Source: Chrysomallon squamiferum (taxonomy: Eukaryota; Mollusca; Gastropoda; Neomphalida; Peltospiridae). Taken from it: a stretch of 64,000 nucleotides of DNA. The stretch is from the NCBI GenBank assembly GCA_012295275.1, contig CM022676.1:4908187-4972186 (forward strand). The letters run 5' to 3'. Under the pieces are notes generated by a model. The model worked only from the letters and a program-made list of their open reading frames with translations. It was not told the DNA's origin and searched no databases. The position numbers and the translations under genes were made by a program. Of the stretch, positions 49,434 to 61,434 are shown one piece after another. Numbering within the stretch: position 1 is the stretch's first letter; every line of letters begins with the position of its first letter.

Positions 49434-49635
49434 GTTGTCATTACAATAACGGTAGTGGTACTAGTTATGGTAATACAGTAAATAATAGAAGAAAAAATAC
49501 ATTTTGACATTGCATCATTAAAAATTATAATAATAGTTGTTATTACAATAATGGCAGTGGTACTAGTAATGGTAATACGATAAATAATAGAAGAAAAATA
49601 CATTTTGGCACTGCATCATTCCTTCCCTTTTAATC
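49434..49635. repeat. Tandem duplication, 102-bp unit
   Basis: The segment from 'gttgtcattacaataa' through 'gcatcatta' is repeated once from 49536 with a few substitutions. A weaker third part follows near 49655. Confidence 0.8.
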
Positions 49636-49699
49636 CTAATCCTGAACTGTAATGGTAATTCCCTAAATAATAAAAGAAAAAATCCATTGTGGCACTGAT

Positions 49700-49860
49700 C
49701 TTGAACTGTGTATTCCTTCCCTCTTTAATCCTAATTCTGAACTGTGTGATCCTTCCCTCTTTAATCCTAATCCTGAACTGTGTGATCCTTCCCTCTTTAA
49801 TCCTAATCCTGAACTGTGTGATCCTTCCCTCTTTAATCCTAATCCTTAAGTTTGTTATCC
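49700..49860. repeat. Minisatellite, 36-bp unit
   Basis: About 4.5 units of 'ccctctttaatcctaatcc' plus 'tgaactgtgtgatcctt'. Unit starts at 49719, 49755, 49791 and 49827 are exactly 36 bp apart. The unit length is a multiple of three, so it reads as an open 12-residue repeat, but nothing suggests a gene. Confidence 0.92.
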
Positions 49861-50496
49861 TTCCCCTATCACCCTAATGCTGAAGTTTGTGATCCTTCCC
49901 GATTCACTCCTAAGTTGGATTCATTTGATCCTTCACGCTAATGTTGTTCACTTTTACAAACATTTGTACCTGTTTATCTGATATAAATATAAATAATATT
50001 TTTTAAAAATTACCTAGCAAAATATGTAAAGAACAATGATTAAGAAATAAACTTTATATTTGCATAACAAAATAAAGATAAATTTAATAATACAATGTTA
50101 TTATTATTTTTCCACAATTTCACAGAAAATGTTTAATATTTCCAGTGATGTGACAACATTTTAGATAACCATTCTTATGTCACATGGCTAACAATATTTG
50201 ATAAATAAACTTTTAGTTCTTAAATTTTGTATACAAATAAACAAAATGATAATTAAAATAGAAAAAGTACTTCAATCACACATACACAGTCAAATAAAAA
50301 TCCAAACAAAATTATTGCTACTTATCTAAAGAGCAGTAATGATAAAATAAAATTTTGAAATAAATTGTTTTACAATTTGTTCACATGTCTCAAAAAACAA
50401 AGCTGAAAAAGAAGAATGTATCTAAAACAAATTTTGAATTAAAAAAAAAAAAAAAAGCATTACTGGTTGAAAACACTTCATTTTATACAGCTATTC

Positions 50497-50782
50497 AGAG
50501 AGTGAATGTTATGAGATAATCAGGGTATGCTTGAGTGTCATTGAAAATGACGTACAGTCCAGGGTTAGCAACATTATCAACAACAGAATCAAACAAGAGA
50601 ACTTGATTTGATGATTTCACTGGTGGAACACGCATTCCTATTTGTCCTCTAGTAAAATCACCAGTAAGAACTGAGGCGTAGTACATGTGTTTATAACCTT
50701 GTGAATCTGGTCGTGAAAATGTGTTATTGAGCAGAATAAATTGCATTAACAGCAAAATACACTCCATCTCCAAATAAGGTAG
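50497..50782 (-). pseudogene. Copy D last catalytic exon, frameshifted
   Basis: The frame runs ATLFGDGVYFAVNAIYSAQ, then TAA at 50724-50726, because of one extra base next to the ASFSA segment of B. In the shifted frame the normal NNTFSRPDSQGYKHMYYA to PDYLITFTL follows uninterrupted to the usual stop. Confidence 0.85.
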
Positions 50783-51040
50783 CTGAAAAAACATAAAAAC
50801 AATCAGAAAATTATATATGTTCAAATTATTAAAATATTATATCCTACATAAATATTAACATAGTAATGTTCCAGTTATTTTAATAATTTAATGAGTGGCA
50901 ACAAGTGATTTCTAAAGTTTATTTTAAAGAACCAGGCTAAAGTTTTGTCATTTCCTTTATTATTCTTTGTTACATAACAGTTTATTATTATATATACTAT
51001 AATCATATTACTAATATTTGGCAGATGTTATTTTACTTAC

Positions 51041-51212
51041 CTTTTTTCCCACAGTAACTTCTGTTGAATCCATGGGTATTCAGAGAAACAATAGCATCAA
51101 CACTTGTCCCATGCCACAGTTTTCTTTCTGCAGGTTGACTGCTTTGTTTAGTTATCTGCTTTTTCTTAGCTACATACTGCTGGTATAATGTTTTATTCTG
51201 TATTCTTTCAAT
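51041..51212 (-). CDS. Copy D catalytic exon 2 with intact active-site His
   Basis: The exon encodes AERKLWHGTSVDAIVSLNTH and GFNRSYCGKK at a GTAAGT donor. The histidine is present. Confidence 0.8.
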
Positions 51213-51456
51213 CTGAAATGGCAAAACAGAGATATCAAATGTAAAACTGAAATAAATAAAAGATGAGATCATGCAAACATCAACATCACAATCATTCTGA
51301 TTTAAAAATACTTGATATCGTAAGAAAGATTGTTATTATCTGAAAGTGTATTTAATTGTTAATTACATTTCTTATTAATGCATTTTACTTTTTCAAAGTT
51401 AGAAATCTATAATTTATATGTTGTTTTATAATTCTGAAAGGACAGAGAGAAAAAAC

Positions 51457-51608
51457 CTTAATTATTTTTGCTGTTCGTTGTTGAACTGAGTTTAAAAATT
51501 CCTGTGAAACACTCTGATAATCAGCATCAGAAGTCTGCAGAGTGACCACTTTCAAGTCTTCATCTTCTCCCATTGGTGTCCAGTGACTTGGTGCTTCAAA
51601 AGCAGGAA
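51457..51608 (-). CDS. Copy D catalytic exon 1
   Basis: The exon encodes VPAFEAPSHWTPMGEDEDLK to TAKIIK. Length and phases as in B and C. Confidence 0.8.
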
Positions 51609-52002
51609 CTGATTTGGAAAGAAAAACAATTTTTACATTTTGAATTCACATTTTAATCTTTTTTTTTTTTTTTTTACCCCAGTTAATTGTTAATATATCA
51701 AAATGATTTATCTTTTAAGTGCAAGAATTTCTTTTTTGTTTAAATGCCATTTAAAAAAAAAAATGATTACATAAAAGAATTTAACATGGTGAAATATAGC
51801 AGCCAAGTATTAGTTAAAACATAGACTGAAAGAGTTACTGATGTGAAAAACATGTTGGTATTTATTTTATTTTATTTTTTCATTGTAAATTTGATGTGAT
51901 GCAAATCACTGTGGCATTCAGTTTTAGGATCATTCAAAGGTTCACATTATCTTATAACTGACCTAAAATAACAACTGACAGGGTATTACATCAGATGGGT
52001 AT

Positions 52003-52036
<34 letters not shown>

Positions 52037-52825
52037 AATAAATAAATGAACTGAACTTCAATACCTTACATCTCAAAAACAAAACCGAAAAACCCACATT
52101 TTTTAACTTTCTAAAAATGGATATTGTCAATTATTGTCCAGAATGTCAAGTTAATATTGTAGTAGATTTTACCATCTTAACAGTGGAATCCTCTTCCATG
52201 GAAAACCATTTTGTGTAATATTTACCATTTTTTTGGTTTTCCTAATTTTTGTCATTTTGTTTGACTTTTTACAAGATTTCAACTGAAGTGCAAGATACTA
52301 CAGAATCAGATTTCTCTGTAATCATGGATTGTTTCCTCCACATGTCAAACATTCTGTTAGGTAATCTTTTTTTAATAAGCACTTTTCTTTCAGTGGATCC
52401 AGTTTGTCTATTTTTAAAATTTGAAGTTTGACTTTTTCTGGCAAACATTCCCACAGATTTCTTAGTGAAACAAATCAAAGTAAGTCCTTATCTGAGGTGA
52501 TGAAAACTAAAATAGCTAAAATATTTTGTTCAAGTTTTTTTGTCTATATATATATATTTTAATTTAAGAAAGTTGAAAAATTTGTTTTGGAATTTTTTTT
52601 TTGTTATTTTTTTTTTTGCCTTTTTTTTTTTTTTTTATATATTTTATTTATTTATTATTTTTTTTTTCTTTTTGCCTATGTAATGTATATTGGGTATAAC
52701 AGAAAAGTAAACAAATTAAAACCTACAAAACAGTAATTTAAAAAAAAAATGACTTTATTCACTGAGTGCTGATAAACATTTTACATATAAATATTAAGTA
52801 ATAATAATAATAATAATAATAATAC

Positions 52826-53240
52826 CTTTCATAAGATCCTTGCGGACAACTTCGACTCTATCATTTCTATCATTTTCAGGATATTCTTCCATAGTATTAA
52901 AGTCAATGATGTATTTCTGTCCTGATGCTTCTAGACTGACATACCATTGTTTGTCTCTATAAGCTTTCTCTATTATTCCATTCACACTCTTATCATATTC
53001 CACTTGGTTTGTTTGACCTTGTTGATCCACTTCAACATAAAACCACTGAACCATATTGGAAAGGATATTAGCCATGTCTTGTTCTGATTCTAAGCGATCA
53101 AACTCTCTGAGAAGTTTCTGAACAAGTTCATAAGCATTGTACACATCCACTTGTAGTCCCTCAATTGTAATCATATCTCCCTTTTCAGTGAACATTACTG
53201 TTACTGAAAAGTAATCTTGAAGATCAAGTATTTTGTTCAT
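52826..53240 (-). CDS. Copy D WWE exon
   Basis: 415 nt as in C. The exon encodes MNKILDLQDYFSVTV, then VQWFYVEVDQQGQT, IIEKAYRDKQWYVSLEASGQ and YIIDFNTMEEY, fully open. Confidence 0.8.
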
Positions 53241-53309
53241 CTGAAAAAAAAAAAAAAAAAACCTGGTTTGTACCATGCAGCGAATCATCACACTTCACAA
53301 ACCTGAAAC

Positions 53310-53710
53310 AGTGTAAACAGTTCACCATTAGATATTGTAAACATTGTGATGTAGATAAACATGTTCACCATTAGACATTGTAAACTTTTATTAGGTAGAC
53401 ATTGTAAACATTTTTATGTAGATAATTAAATATGTTAATTGTAAATGTTGCGATGTAGATAATTAGACATTAGTCAAAGCAAACATTTTGGTATAGATAA
53501 CTGAATAGGTTCAACATGAGATATTGTAAACACTTGTGGTGTAGATAATTAAATATGTTCAACATGAGACGCTCTAATATTTGTATGTAGATAATTAAAA
53601 ATGTTCAACGTGTCACCCTCTAGCCATTTGTTTGTAGATAATTGATTAGGTTCAACATGAAACTGTAAACATTGTGGTGTAGATAATTAAATATGTTCAT
53701 TTACAAAAAC
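53310..53710. repeat. Diverged minisatellite in the intron of copy D
   Basis: Imperfect units of the same 'aaacattgtgatgtagataatt' family as in A to C, with more substitutions than in A and B. Confidence 0.7.
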
Positions 53711-53882
53711 ATTCTTTTAGAGGTTACATTATTCTGTAATAATCAACTGTTGTTTATTAAACAACTCAGTTGAATGGTGATGTGAAAACTTCATCTGCAG
53801 CGAATTCTTTTGAAACAGTTTTACACTGTGTGGTAAAAAATATAAACTAAAATTTTCTATCAAGTTCCAATGAAAACTTCAC

Positions 53883-54067
53883 CTGGCTTTTCTTCAAACG
53901 TTGTAAATTTTCATCTACAACAATTTTCGTGATGATTTCTTCGTCACAGTAACTTTCAACTGCCTGAATGGATGCATCAATAGACAACAAGTTGTCAGAG
54001 AAGTAATGAAGTTGCATCTCAGAGCTGTTATCTTCTTTCTGCAGTTTTGAACCACTGCTAAAAAAAT
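53883..54067 (-). CDS. Copy D KH-like exon
   Basis: The exon encodes DFFSSGSKLQKEDNSSEMQL to LKKSQ, with C-type acceptor and GTGAAG donor intact. Joined directly to the large exon it stays in frame (phase 1 to phase 1). Confidence 0.75.
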
Positions 54068-54614
54068 CTGTAATAAAGAGAGTTTCTGAATAATTATTGA
54101 AAAATACATAACTTACTGTTACATTTAACACAAACTCTGCTTTTTATAAATAATATTTTCTCTTGATAACATAAACAGTTTACCAATACCAGTTATTGGT
54201 ATACAACTGTTAAATAATTTTACTTAAAATTAATGATGTGGCAAAAATACTTGGAATAAAGAATTCATTTAGTTTGTTAAGCATAAATTTAACATTTTAA
54301 CATTACATCAGTTTCTCAGTGACAACAAAACAGATTATAAAAATGGGTTGTGATAATCAGTTGTATGTTTATAACAACGGTTGATCTTCTGTTTAACAGC
54401 AGTTTATTAAACACAGCAGTCCAAATTCAAATTGCTAGGTTAGTGGAAAATATATTTGAAGATTATCGTTTGTTTTTATAATCATATTTTCTCAAATTTA
54501 ATACTTTTTAAAAATAAATTTATATAAAGTAACATTTCAATAAAATGACTGTATGTTTATCATATCGAAGGGAAAGTTCAATGAAATTAAAGATAATACT
54601 TATAAATATTTTAC

Positions 54615-56015
54615 CTCTGTCAACAATAGCTTTGGCTAAGCCACCAGTGTGATCCAGTTTCTCATTAGCTGCACTTACAATGACATCAACATTCATTTCA
54701 GTGATGTCCCCTTGAACAAAAAACAGTTGTCGCTGTCCTGGCATCATACAGTTTCCTACAATCTTCACATCTTTACCTGCAACAGCTGTAGTTTCCATCA
54801 CATGCTTACTTCCAACAGACATTTTTTCACTGCTGTCAAAGGATTTTTCAATAATGCATTTTTTTCAGATTTTTTCCAAACTGAATTTTTCTGAACTTTA
54901 AGAAATTCCAGGCCTCTTATGTGAAACATTTTGTGATTCACCTTATGAAATTTTTACTTCCATCCATTCCAAACCTGGTAGCATTTATGGTAAATGTTGT
55001 TTTAGAATAGCTAATTCTTTAAGTTGTTTTAAATTTATTTTACTGATGTCTTCATCGCAAATTCTTCTAAACGCCTTTCATCGCTTTGCACAAAGATCCA
55101 TTTTCAAACCTGGTAGCATTTATGATGTCGTCTGTAAATTTTCCTGCCCATTGAGCGACATGCACACCATGTTTTAGAATTTGTTAATCTGATTCAGGTT
55201 CAAGTTTGCTTTTCTCAACGACAGACTTTTGTTTTTGCCACGTGAAATTTGATCACTGTGATTTTGTTTTTTCTTTTTATTTTCTTTACAACGTCTTTCA
55301 TTGCAATATTCCAGTGACTCTTGACAGTTTTTTACTTTGAAAATTCATACATTTCAACCTGCTCTGCAATTATTCCAACAAAAGATGCCTTTGGGTAAAA
55401 TAGAAACTATTTTTTGCTTCATTTGAACAAAAATCATTGGGCTAAAAGCAAAGACTCTATTTTCCTCCACCGTTTTTATCACAGTTTTAACTTTTTCAGC
55501 CAGACTTTTACTTTGTCCTGCAAAACCAACTACAACGAGCTGCGATGAATCTTTGCAATCAAACAAACAAGCACCATCTATTTGACCAATATTCAGTTTT
55601 TGGTGAACCTCATCCCATATGCCTCGAGGAACATCCATTTCTTCAACCTTTAGTAATTTTAGATATTCTTTCAGTGCAGTTTCAACATTAGCAGACCATT
55701 TGAAAAAGAATCTTTGGACATCGCTCACTTGTTTTGTGGGAATACACTTAAGTAATACAGTGATATCGTCTCCCTTCACCCAGCTGAATTCTGAATGGAA
55801 AAACTTCTCAAAAAATGTTCTTGCAAGTCTGTCTTCTTTTATTAAAGCTAATTTGTATTTATCTAGATTAGTTACGGTGATTGGATCAGGCTTCTTAACA
55901 CGGGTTGGGTCATACACCCCTCCTCCAGTTCCAAGACCTTCATGATAGATGGAAACATTCAAAGTGGCACCATCAAGCTTGTGACCTCCTGGATGCTGAA
56001 GAACCTGTTCAACCA
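54615..56015 (-). pseudogene. Copy D large exon, internally shredded
   Basis: The first part (VVEQVLQHPGGHKLDG onward to KTVIKTVEEN) matches C closely, and the last part (MSVGSKHVMETT to AKAIVDRG) is open again. In between, about 330 bp net is missing, scattered as many gaps that break the frame. Confidence 0.85.
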
Positions 56016-57413
56016 CTGGAAATAAATAATAACTGATTCTTGTTTACTCTTTTTTTATATACATATACTCTCCTACTTGGCCAACTGACAGTGACTTGAA
56101 AAAAATTATAATTGCTTTTTTTTTAAATTAATTATTGTTGTTTATATATGAACAAAAATGATGTAGATTCATCACTTTTAAAAAAAGAAATTCTTGTGTT
56201 CATATATACCTGCATTCACTGAACTAAACTCACATTTTCCTGTGATATTATTATGCTTATCTTGAGACAGGGTATTGATTAGAAACGTTTCAGCAATTTG
56301 TTAAAGACTTTAAAGATTTATATGTGTATTTAACCATGGATTCATGCGGTTAGTCTGACAACTTTGTTTTTAATAGTAATTTGCAAATTAAAATCAAATT
56401 AAAATGTTTGCTGTTTAAAGTCGTTTTATAAAATATAAATTTTCAAAATCTTCAGTCATTTCTAAAACTATTTAGAACATCAGTACATTATTTGAATAAA
56501 ATAATGAACAGAAGAAAATGTTTGATTTAACTGAATGGTATTTAAAGTATACCAGACAGCAGCCATCGTCTGATTTCATTTGCACCTTCTCAACTTCAAC
56601 ATTATTTCCCTCAAAGTAGTACCAGATAGTCTTAAGACAACACTTACCTTATCCCCAGAAATATTAAAATTTCAAACCTATAGATAAGTATGTGTATGTG
56701 AGTGCATTTGTGTTTGCGTGTGTCTGTATGTGTGTTGTGTGTGTTTCACAATCTCTGCATTTCGTAGAAAGCCCCATATGCACAGTCAAATGCATTCAGA
56801 CACCATGACTTCAACTAACTCTTAACTTAATTGTAATTTCTTAAAGGAAGACAAAATGTTATTCAGTAAATATCCAACTGTCTTTTCCCAATTTTGTGTG
56901 AGGATTTCTCCACGACATTAGCAACTGCTGAAACTTAATATTTTATTTCTTTTCACTTTACTAATAAGTAACTATATTTATATATTTAAAACACTGAGGT
57001 GCCCTATTAGTTGCAAGATGAGACTGTTTCTAGTACCAGAATAAAGTAATTAAAAACAAATTACAGTTGTAACAGGCATTAAATAGTTCTAAAGATTTCT
57101 GAAGTAATCAAAATAAGGAAATGAGCAAATTAATTTGAGGTCACTACCCACATTTTACACAGAAAGATAAATGCATGTTTAATGCCAGTTTTGGCTATTT
57201 CATTTTCCATCATTAATCACGTAATGTGCTAAATTAACATTTTATCCAGAATTATACTGTAAATGAGGAATTAGCCTGGAATAAAATTTAAATATGTTTT
57301 ACTCCCTTTCAGCAGTAATGTGATGTAAATAACACCATTAAACACCATTCTTACCTACTTTCAGAGTTAACAAATCCGATGTAAATAATTCATTAAACAG
57401 ACGTTCTACTCAC

Positions 57414-57688
57414 CTTCAGCATTAACAAATGTGATGTAAATAACATCATTTTTCCTTCTAAAATCAGCTATTTCTCCTCCACCCCTCCTGGGATTATCAA
57501 AGTAATATTCAATACAATCATTACTTGTTTCTGGACTGAAACCTCGGACTTCAATTGTCTTAGATTCATCTCTATCATCTTGAGACAAACTGCTGTCAGT
57601 CATGTCTTCTGATTTCACTTCTGGCTCATAAACTGACTCTTCAGGCTCTGTCTTTTCTAATGCTTTTCACTCGTAATTCTGTCAACAG
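57414..57688 (-). CDS. Copy D exon 2: start codon and first half of RRM
   Basis: Equivalent of 45246-45520 in C, with the ATG at 57603 (MTDSSLSQDDRDESKTIEVRGF) and an open frame to the donor. The upstream short ORF of C is gone because its ATG is ACG here. Confidence 0.7.
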
Positions 57689-58299
57689 CTGAAATACATT
57701 AGTATAATTAATTGTTTCCATGTTAAAATTATTATTATTTGGCCAGAATATTTCTGAATGAAAAGAAAACACAGTTAACAAAGTTCATTGGTACATTTTC
57801 TCGACTTTCTTCACTAACAACAAATAAATAGAAACAGTTTTACTATTAACAACAATAAAATCAATAATTCTTATTTTATATTAAAATATTCACTCCGAAA
57901 ACAATTTCTTTGATCAATATTACTGTCTGTTCCTTTTAATGCAAGGAATTTAAAATATTGACCTATCTTCTTGACATTCAGTAAATCTATATAATGATCA
58001 ACTGTCACTCTCAGAACTATTTACAAATATCTATTACTGATAGCATCTTAGTTGCCTTAAATCACTCAACTTAAAACAGTTTGATTTACCTTCATTTTTG
58101 CTGTTCTCATAATTAATAATAAATATTATTTTTTATTTATTTATTTTATGTGTGCGTGTTTTTCTTTATTAATGAGAAGAAAAAAAGAGAGAATGTTTCT
58201 GAATAAAGAAATAAGACAAATACTGGTTCCAAAACAATTCCTTTGAATCTCACTTACCTGTGTAACATTTTACTTATTTTATTAATGAATAACTTCAAC

Positions 58300-58336
<37 letters not shown>

Positions 58337-58387
58337 CAACAACAACAAATTAAAACTATATGCTGATAACTGAAAATTGATAGTACA

Positions 58388-58419
<32 letters not shown>

Positions 58420-59224
58420 AATAAGAACAAATAAAATAATACTAATAACTGAAAAATGAAAGAAAATAAATAGATAAAAGGTTTAACATACAACTATGTT
58501 GTCTTGCCTAAGACACATACACACAGAGAGACACACAGACATACAAAACAGAAACAAACTCAATCACACACATTAACTGACATGTCTTGTTCTTTGTCAG
58601 ACAGATCAATGTTACTAAATGACATAAAATTGTTAGCTTCTGACAGGGTCCCGTGTTCATTTAAAACTTAAGTACAGAAAATTAGGGAACCCTGATCTTG
58701 GGAGATATGTTCATCTCTGAATCTGCTGAAGTCCCTGGCAGTTTGTAAATAGGAAACATGACAATGTCATTTCACTTAATTTGAAAAACTTTTTCTGATG
58801 ATTATACATCTGCAAACAAACACAAAACATTTACATGTTCATAGATTACTTACGTCTAAAGCAGTTAGTTATAACAAGTAGGTGTACCTGTTATAGTCTT
58901 TGTTTCTCTTACAAATATATTACAGCAACCATATAAAAAAAAAAAAAAATAAATGAACACAATTATATACCATAAAAATTGAAATTGCTCGATATCTGAC
59001 TGTCATAAGCTGCTTACGTAATCTGTAAATAATTAATGTACGTGTTTGATAATTCAGTTTCATCATTCACCTGTATACAGTTTGTTTATTGAAGATTTTC
59101 AGATTAACTAACTGAATATATGGAAAATAATTTACAGGAAAATTATTTAATATGTATTACTTGATTACTTATTTGTGAAATAATTGTTTCGAAATTATTT
59201 TGTTATATCAGCTTTTTTGATAAA

Positions 59225-59302
<78 letters not shown>

Positions 59303-59480
59303 ATGAGTTATCGTCAGAATAACACATTGTAGCAAAATATGTATTCAAACATCTACTCAGAAAAGTTGATTTAAAACTGCAACAGTTTAAGTTTATCGTA
59401 ACATCATACTAAAATATAGTTACTTTTTATTCTTCTTGAGCAAATATACAGGTACTAGAAAGACAATGTAAAATTCCACT
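57689..59480. other. Intron 1 of copy D
   Basis: It aligns in order with 45521-47250 of copy C and has no exon-like frame. It holds (ATA)n at 58300-58330 and (ATT)n at 59226-59300. Confidence 0.6.
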
Positions 59481-59518
59481 TAACTTCTGTTTCAAGAAAC
59501 TTAGCCATCCAAATTAAT

Positions 59519-59536
59519 GAAACCGAAAGTGAAAAA
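59519..59536 (-). promoter_or_regulatory. ISRE-like GAAA array, module 1 before copy D
   Basis: The plus strand reads GAAACCGAAAGTGAAAAA; the minus strand reads ACTTTCGGTTTCAT, one base from the AGTTTCNNTTTCNY consensus. It lies next to an 'atttccgccatctcttcc' stretch. The neighbouring first-exon donor is altered (acttaac instead of acttac), so this module may be decayed. Confidence 0.5.
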
Positions 59537-60108
59537 TTTCCGCCATCTCTTCCTCGTAAACGTACGAGTAATGAAAAGACGTTTTTTTTCTCTTTTTTTC
59601 TGGATAAAAACAATTCACGTGATTTAGAAATTCTACTGATATTTATGTTGCATTTATAAGTAACTTTGTGTACCAGTCAGTGTATAAAACTAGTTAGAGC
59701 AGCGGTATTCGTAAACACCGTGTAGAAAGTTTTCTAATAGTTAAATATCAAAGGCAATAAATGCACATTCGATACCCTGAACATGTACTGTTTCTACAAA
59801 TACAGCTTCATACCAATTACATTTGTATTAACACACAATAATTTAATTTCAAACGTAAAAATAACTCATGTATTTATAATCTGTTTAAATTATAACCAAT
59901 ACATTAATATACAAATGCAATATGCAGTGATTACTATAGTTTATTATTTAACAATTATTTAATAATAATAATAATAATAAAAAGAAATAATTTCTAAAAT
60001 TTAAAGACTTATTAGTGATTAGAAAAACAATGTAAAATTCCACTTACGTTATGTTTCAAACGTCTTATCGATCCAAATTAATGAAAACGCAGAAGAAATT
60101 AAATTAAC

Positions 60109-60126
60109 GAAACCGAAACTGAAACT
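60109..60126 (-). promoter_or_regulatory. ISRE-like element, module 2 before copy D
   Basis: The plus strand has GAAACCGAAACTGAAACT, three GAAA cores spaced by two bases. The minus strand contains AGTTTCGGTTTCGT, an exact match to the ISRE consensus AGTTTCNNTTTCNY. A GTAAGTGG donor follows GTTTGAAACATAAC 60 bp downstream (exon end 60048). In animals such sites bind IRF-family factors. Binding here is inferred. Confidence 0.65.
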
Positions 60127-61115
60127 TTCCCGCCTTCTCTTCCTGATATGAGTAATGATCGTTTTTCAGGAATTGACTTTTTTTATTGGATAAAAACAAT
60201 TCACATAACTTCTTAGAAAATCTATTGATATTTAGCTGTACGGTGCGGGTATAAGCAACTTTGTGTGCCAGTCAGTGTATAAAACTAGTTAAATCAGCGG
60301 TTTTCGAAAACTTTGTGTAGAGATCATTTTAATATTAAATATCAAAGGCAATACATACACATTTGATAAATGTATGTTCAACATGTACTGTTTCTTCAAA
60401 TACAGCTTCATACCAATTAAATTTGTATTAACAGACAATAATTTAATTTCAAACGTAAAATATCTCGTGTATTTTTAATCTGTTTAAATTATAACACTAG
60501 CTTATATTTTTTGTTTCTCTTACAAATATATTACAGGAACAATAAAAAAGAAACAACATGAAGAATAATTACGTACCATAAAAATTGAAATTCCTCGACA
60601 TTTGATTGTTAAATAAGTTACTTAATCTGTAAATATGTTTGATATTTCAGTTTCTTCATTCTCCTGTATACAGTTTGTTTGATGAAGATTTTCAAATTCA
60701 CTAACTCTGAATATACGGAAAATAATTCACAGACAGGAAAATTATTTATATATGTATTAATTAATTTCTTATTCGTGAAGTAATTCTTTAGAAACTATTT
60801 TGTTATATCTGCTTTTTCTATAAAAGTATTATTATTATTATTATTGTTATTGTTATTATATGAGTTATAGTCAGAATAACACATTGTAGCAAAATATTTA
60901 TTCAAACATCTACTGAGAAATGTTGATTTAAAACTGCAACAGTCTAAGTTTAGCGAAATATCATATAAAATTAAAATAAATTATAGTTACTTTTTAACCT
61001 TGTTGAGGCAGACCTATTAGAGATAAAAAAAAAACAATGTAAAATTTCACTTACGTTATGTTTCAAACGTCTTATCGATCCAAATTAGTGAAAACGCAGA
61101 AGAAATTAAATTAAC

Positions 61116-61133
61116 GAAACCGAAACTGAAACT
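61116..61133 (-). promoter_or_regulatory. ISRE-like element, module 3 before copy D
   Basis: Identical GAAACCGAAACTGAAACT to module 2, with the same 'tttcccgccttctcttcc' next to it and the same GTAAGT first-exon donor (exon end 61055). The two modules differ in flanking microsatellites, so the shared element is either recently duplicated or conserved. Confidence 0.65.
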
Positions 61134-61397
61134 TTCCCGCCTTCTCTTCCTGGTATGACTAATGATCGTTTTTCAGGAATTGACTTTTTTTTATTGGATA
61201 AAAGACCTCTTAGAAAATCTATTGATATTTAGCTGTATGGTGCGGGTATAAGCAACTTTTGTGTGCCAGTCTGTGTATAAAACTAGTTAAATCAGCGGTT
61301 TTCGTAAAATTTGTGTAGAGGTCATTTTAATATTAAATATCAAATGCACATTTGATAAATGTATGCTCAACATGTACTGTTTCTTCAAATACAGCTT

Positions 61398-61434
<37 letters not shown>

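Larger units (their letters stand above)
47341..50496. other. Intergenic DNA between copies C and D
   Basis: No gene was seen. It contains a compound (TG)n-(TA)n-(CA)n tract (48174-48310), a block related to 14225-15020 (about 48638-49340), a 102-bp tandem duplication (49434-49635) and a 36-bp minisatellite (49700-49860). Confidence 0.65.
50497..57603 (-). pseudogene. PARP14-like: PARP14-like copy D: full exon order with deletions and a frameshift
   Basis: Exon equivalents in gene order: 57414-57603 (RRM, intact), 54615-56015 (large exon, damaged), 53883-54067 (KH-like, intact), 52826-53240 (WWE, intact), 51457-51608 and 51041-51212 (catalytic, intact, LWHGT present) and 50497-50782 (last exon, frameshifted). 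The equivalent of C's macrodomain exon (40958-41428) is absent: the DNA jumps from sequence matching C at about 40372 to sequence matching about 41737. The large exon is open for roughly the first 180 codons and the last 80, but the middle (about 54850-55480) has many small deletions. In the last exon an extra base gives a stop at 50724-50726. As assembled this cannot make a full enzyme. Unusually dense small gaps leave assembly error possible. Confidence 0.8.

Noticed and set aside
49689-49877. Open frame with 12-residue repeats (ILNCVILPSLIL)
   Set aside because: It is produced by a 36-bp minisatellite, whose unit happens to be a multiple of three.
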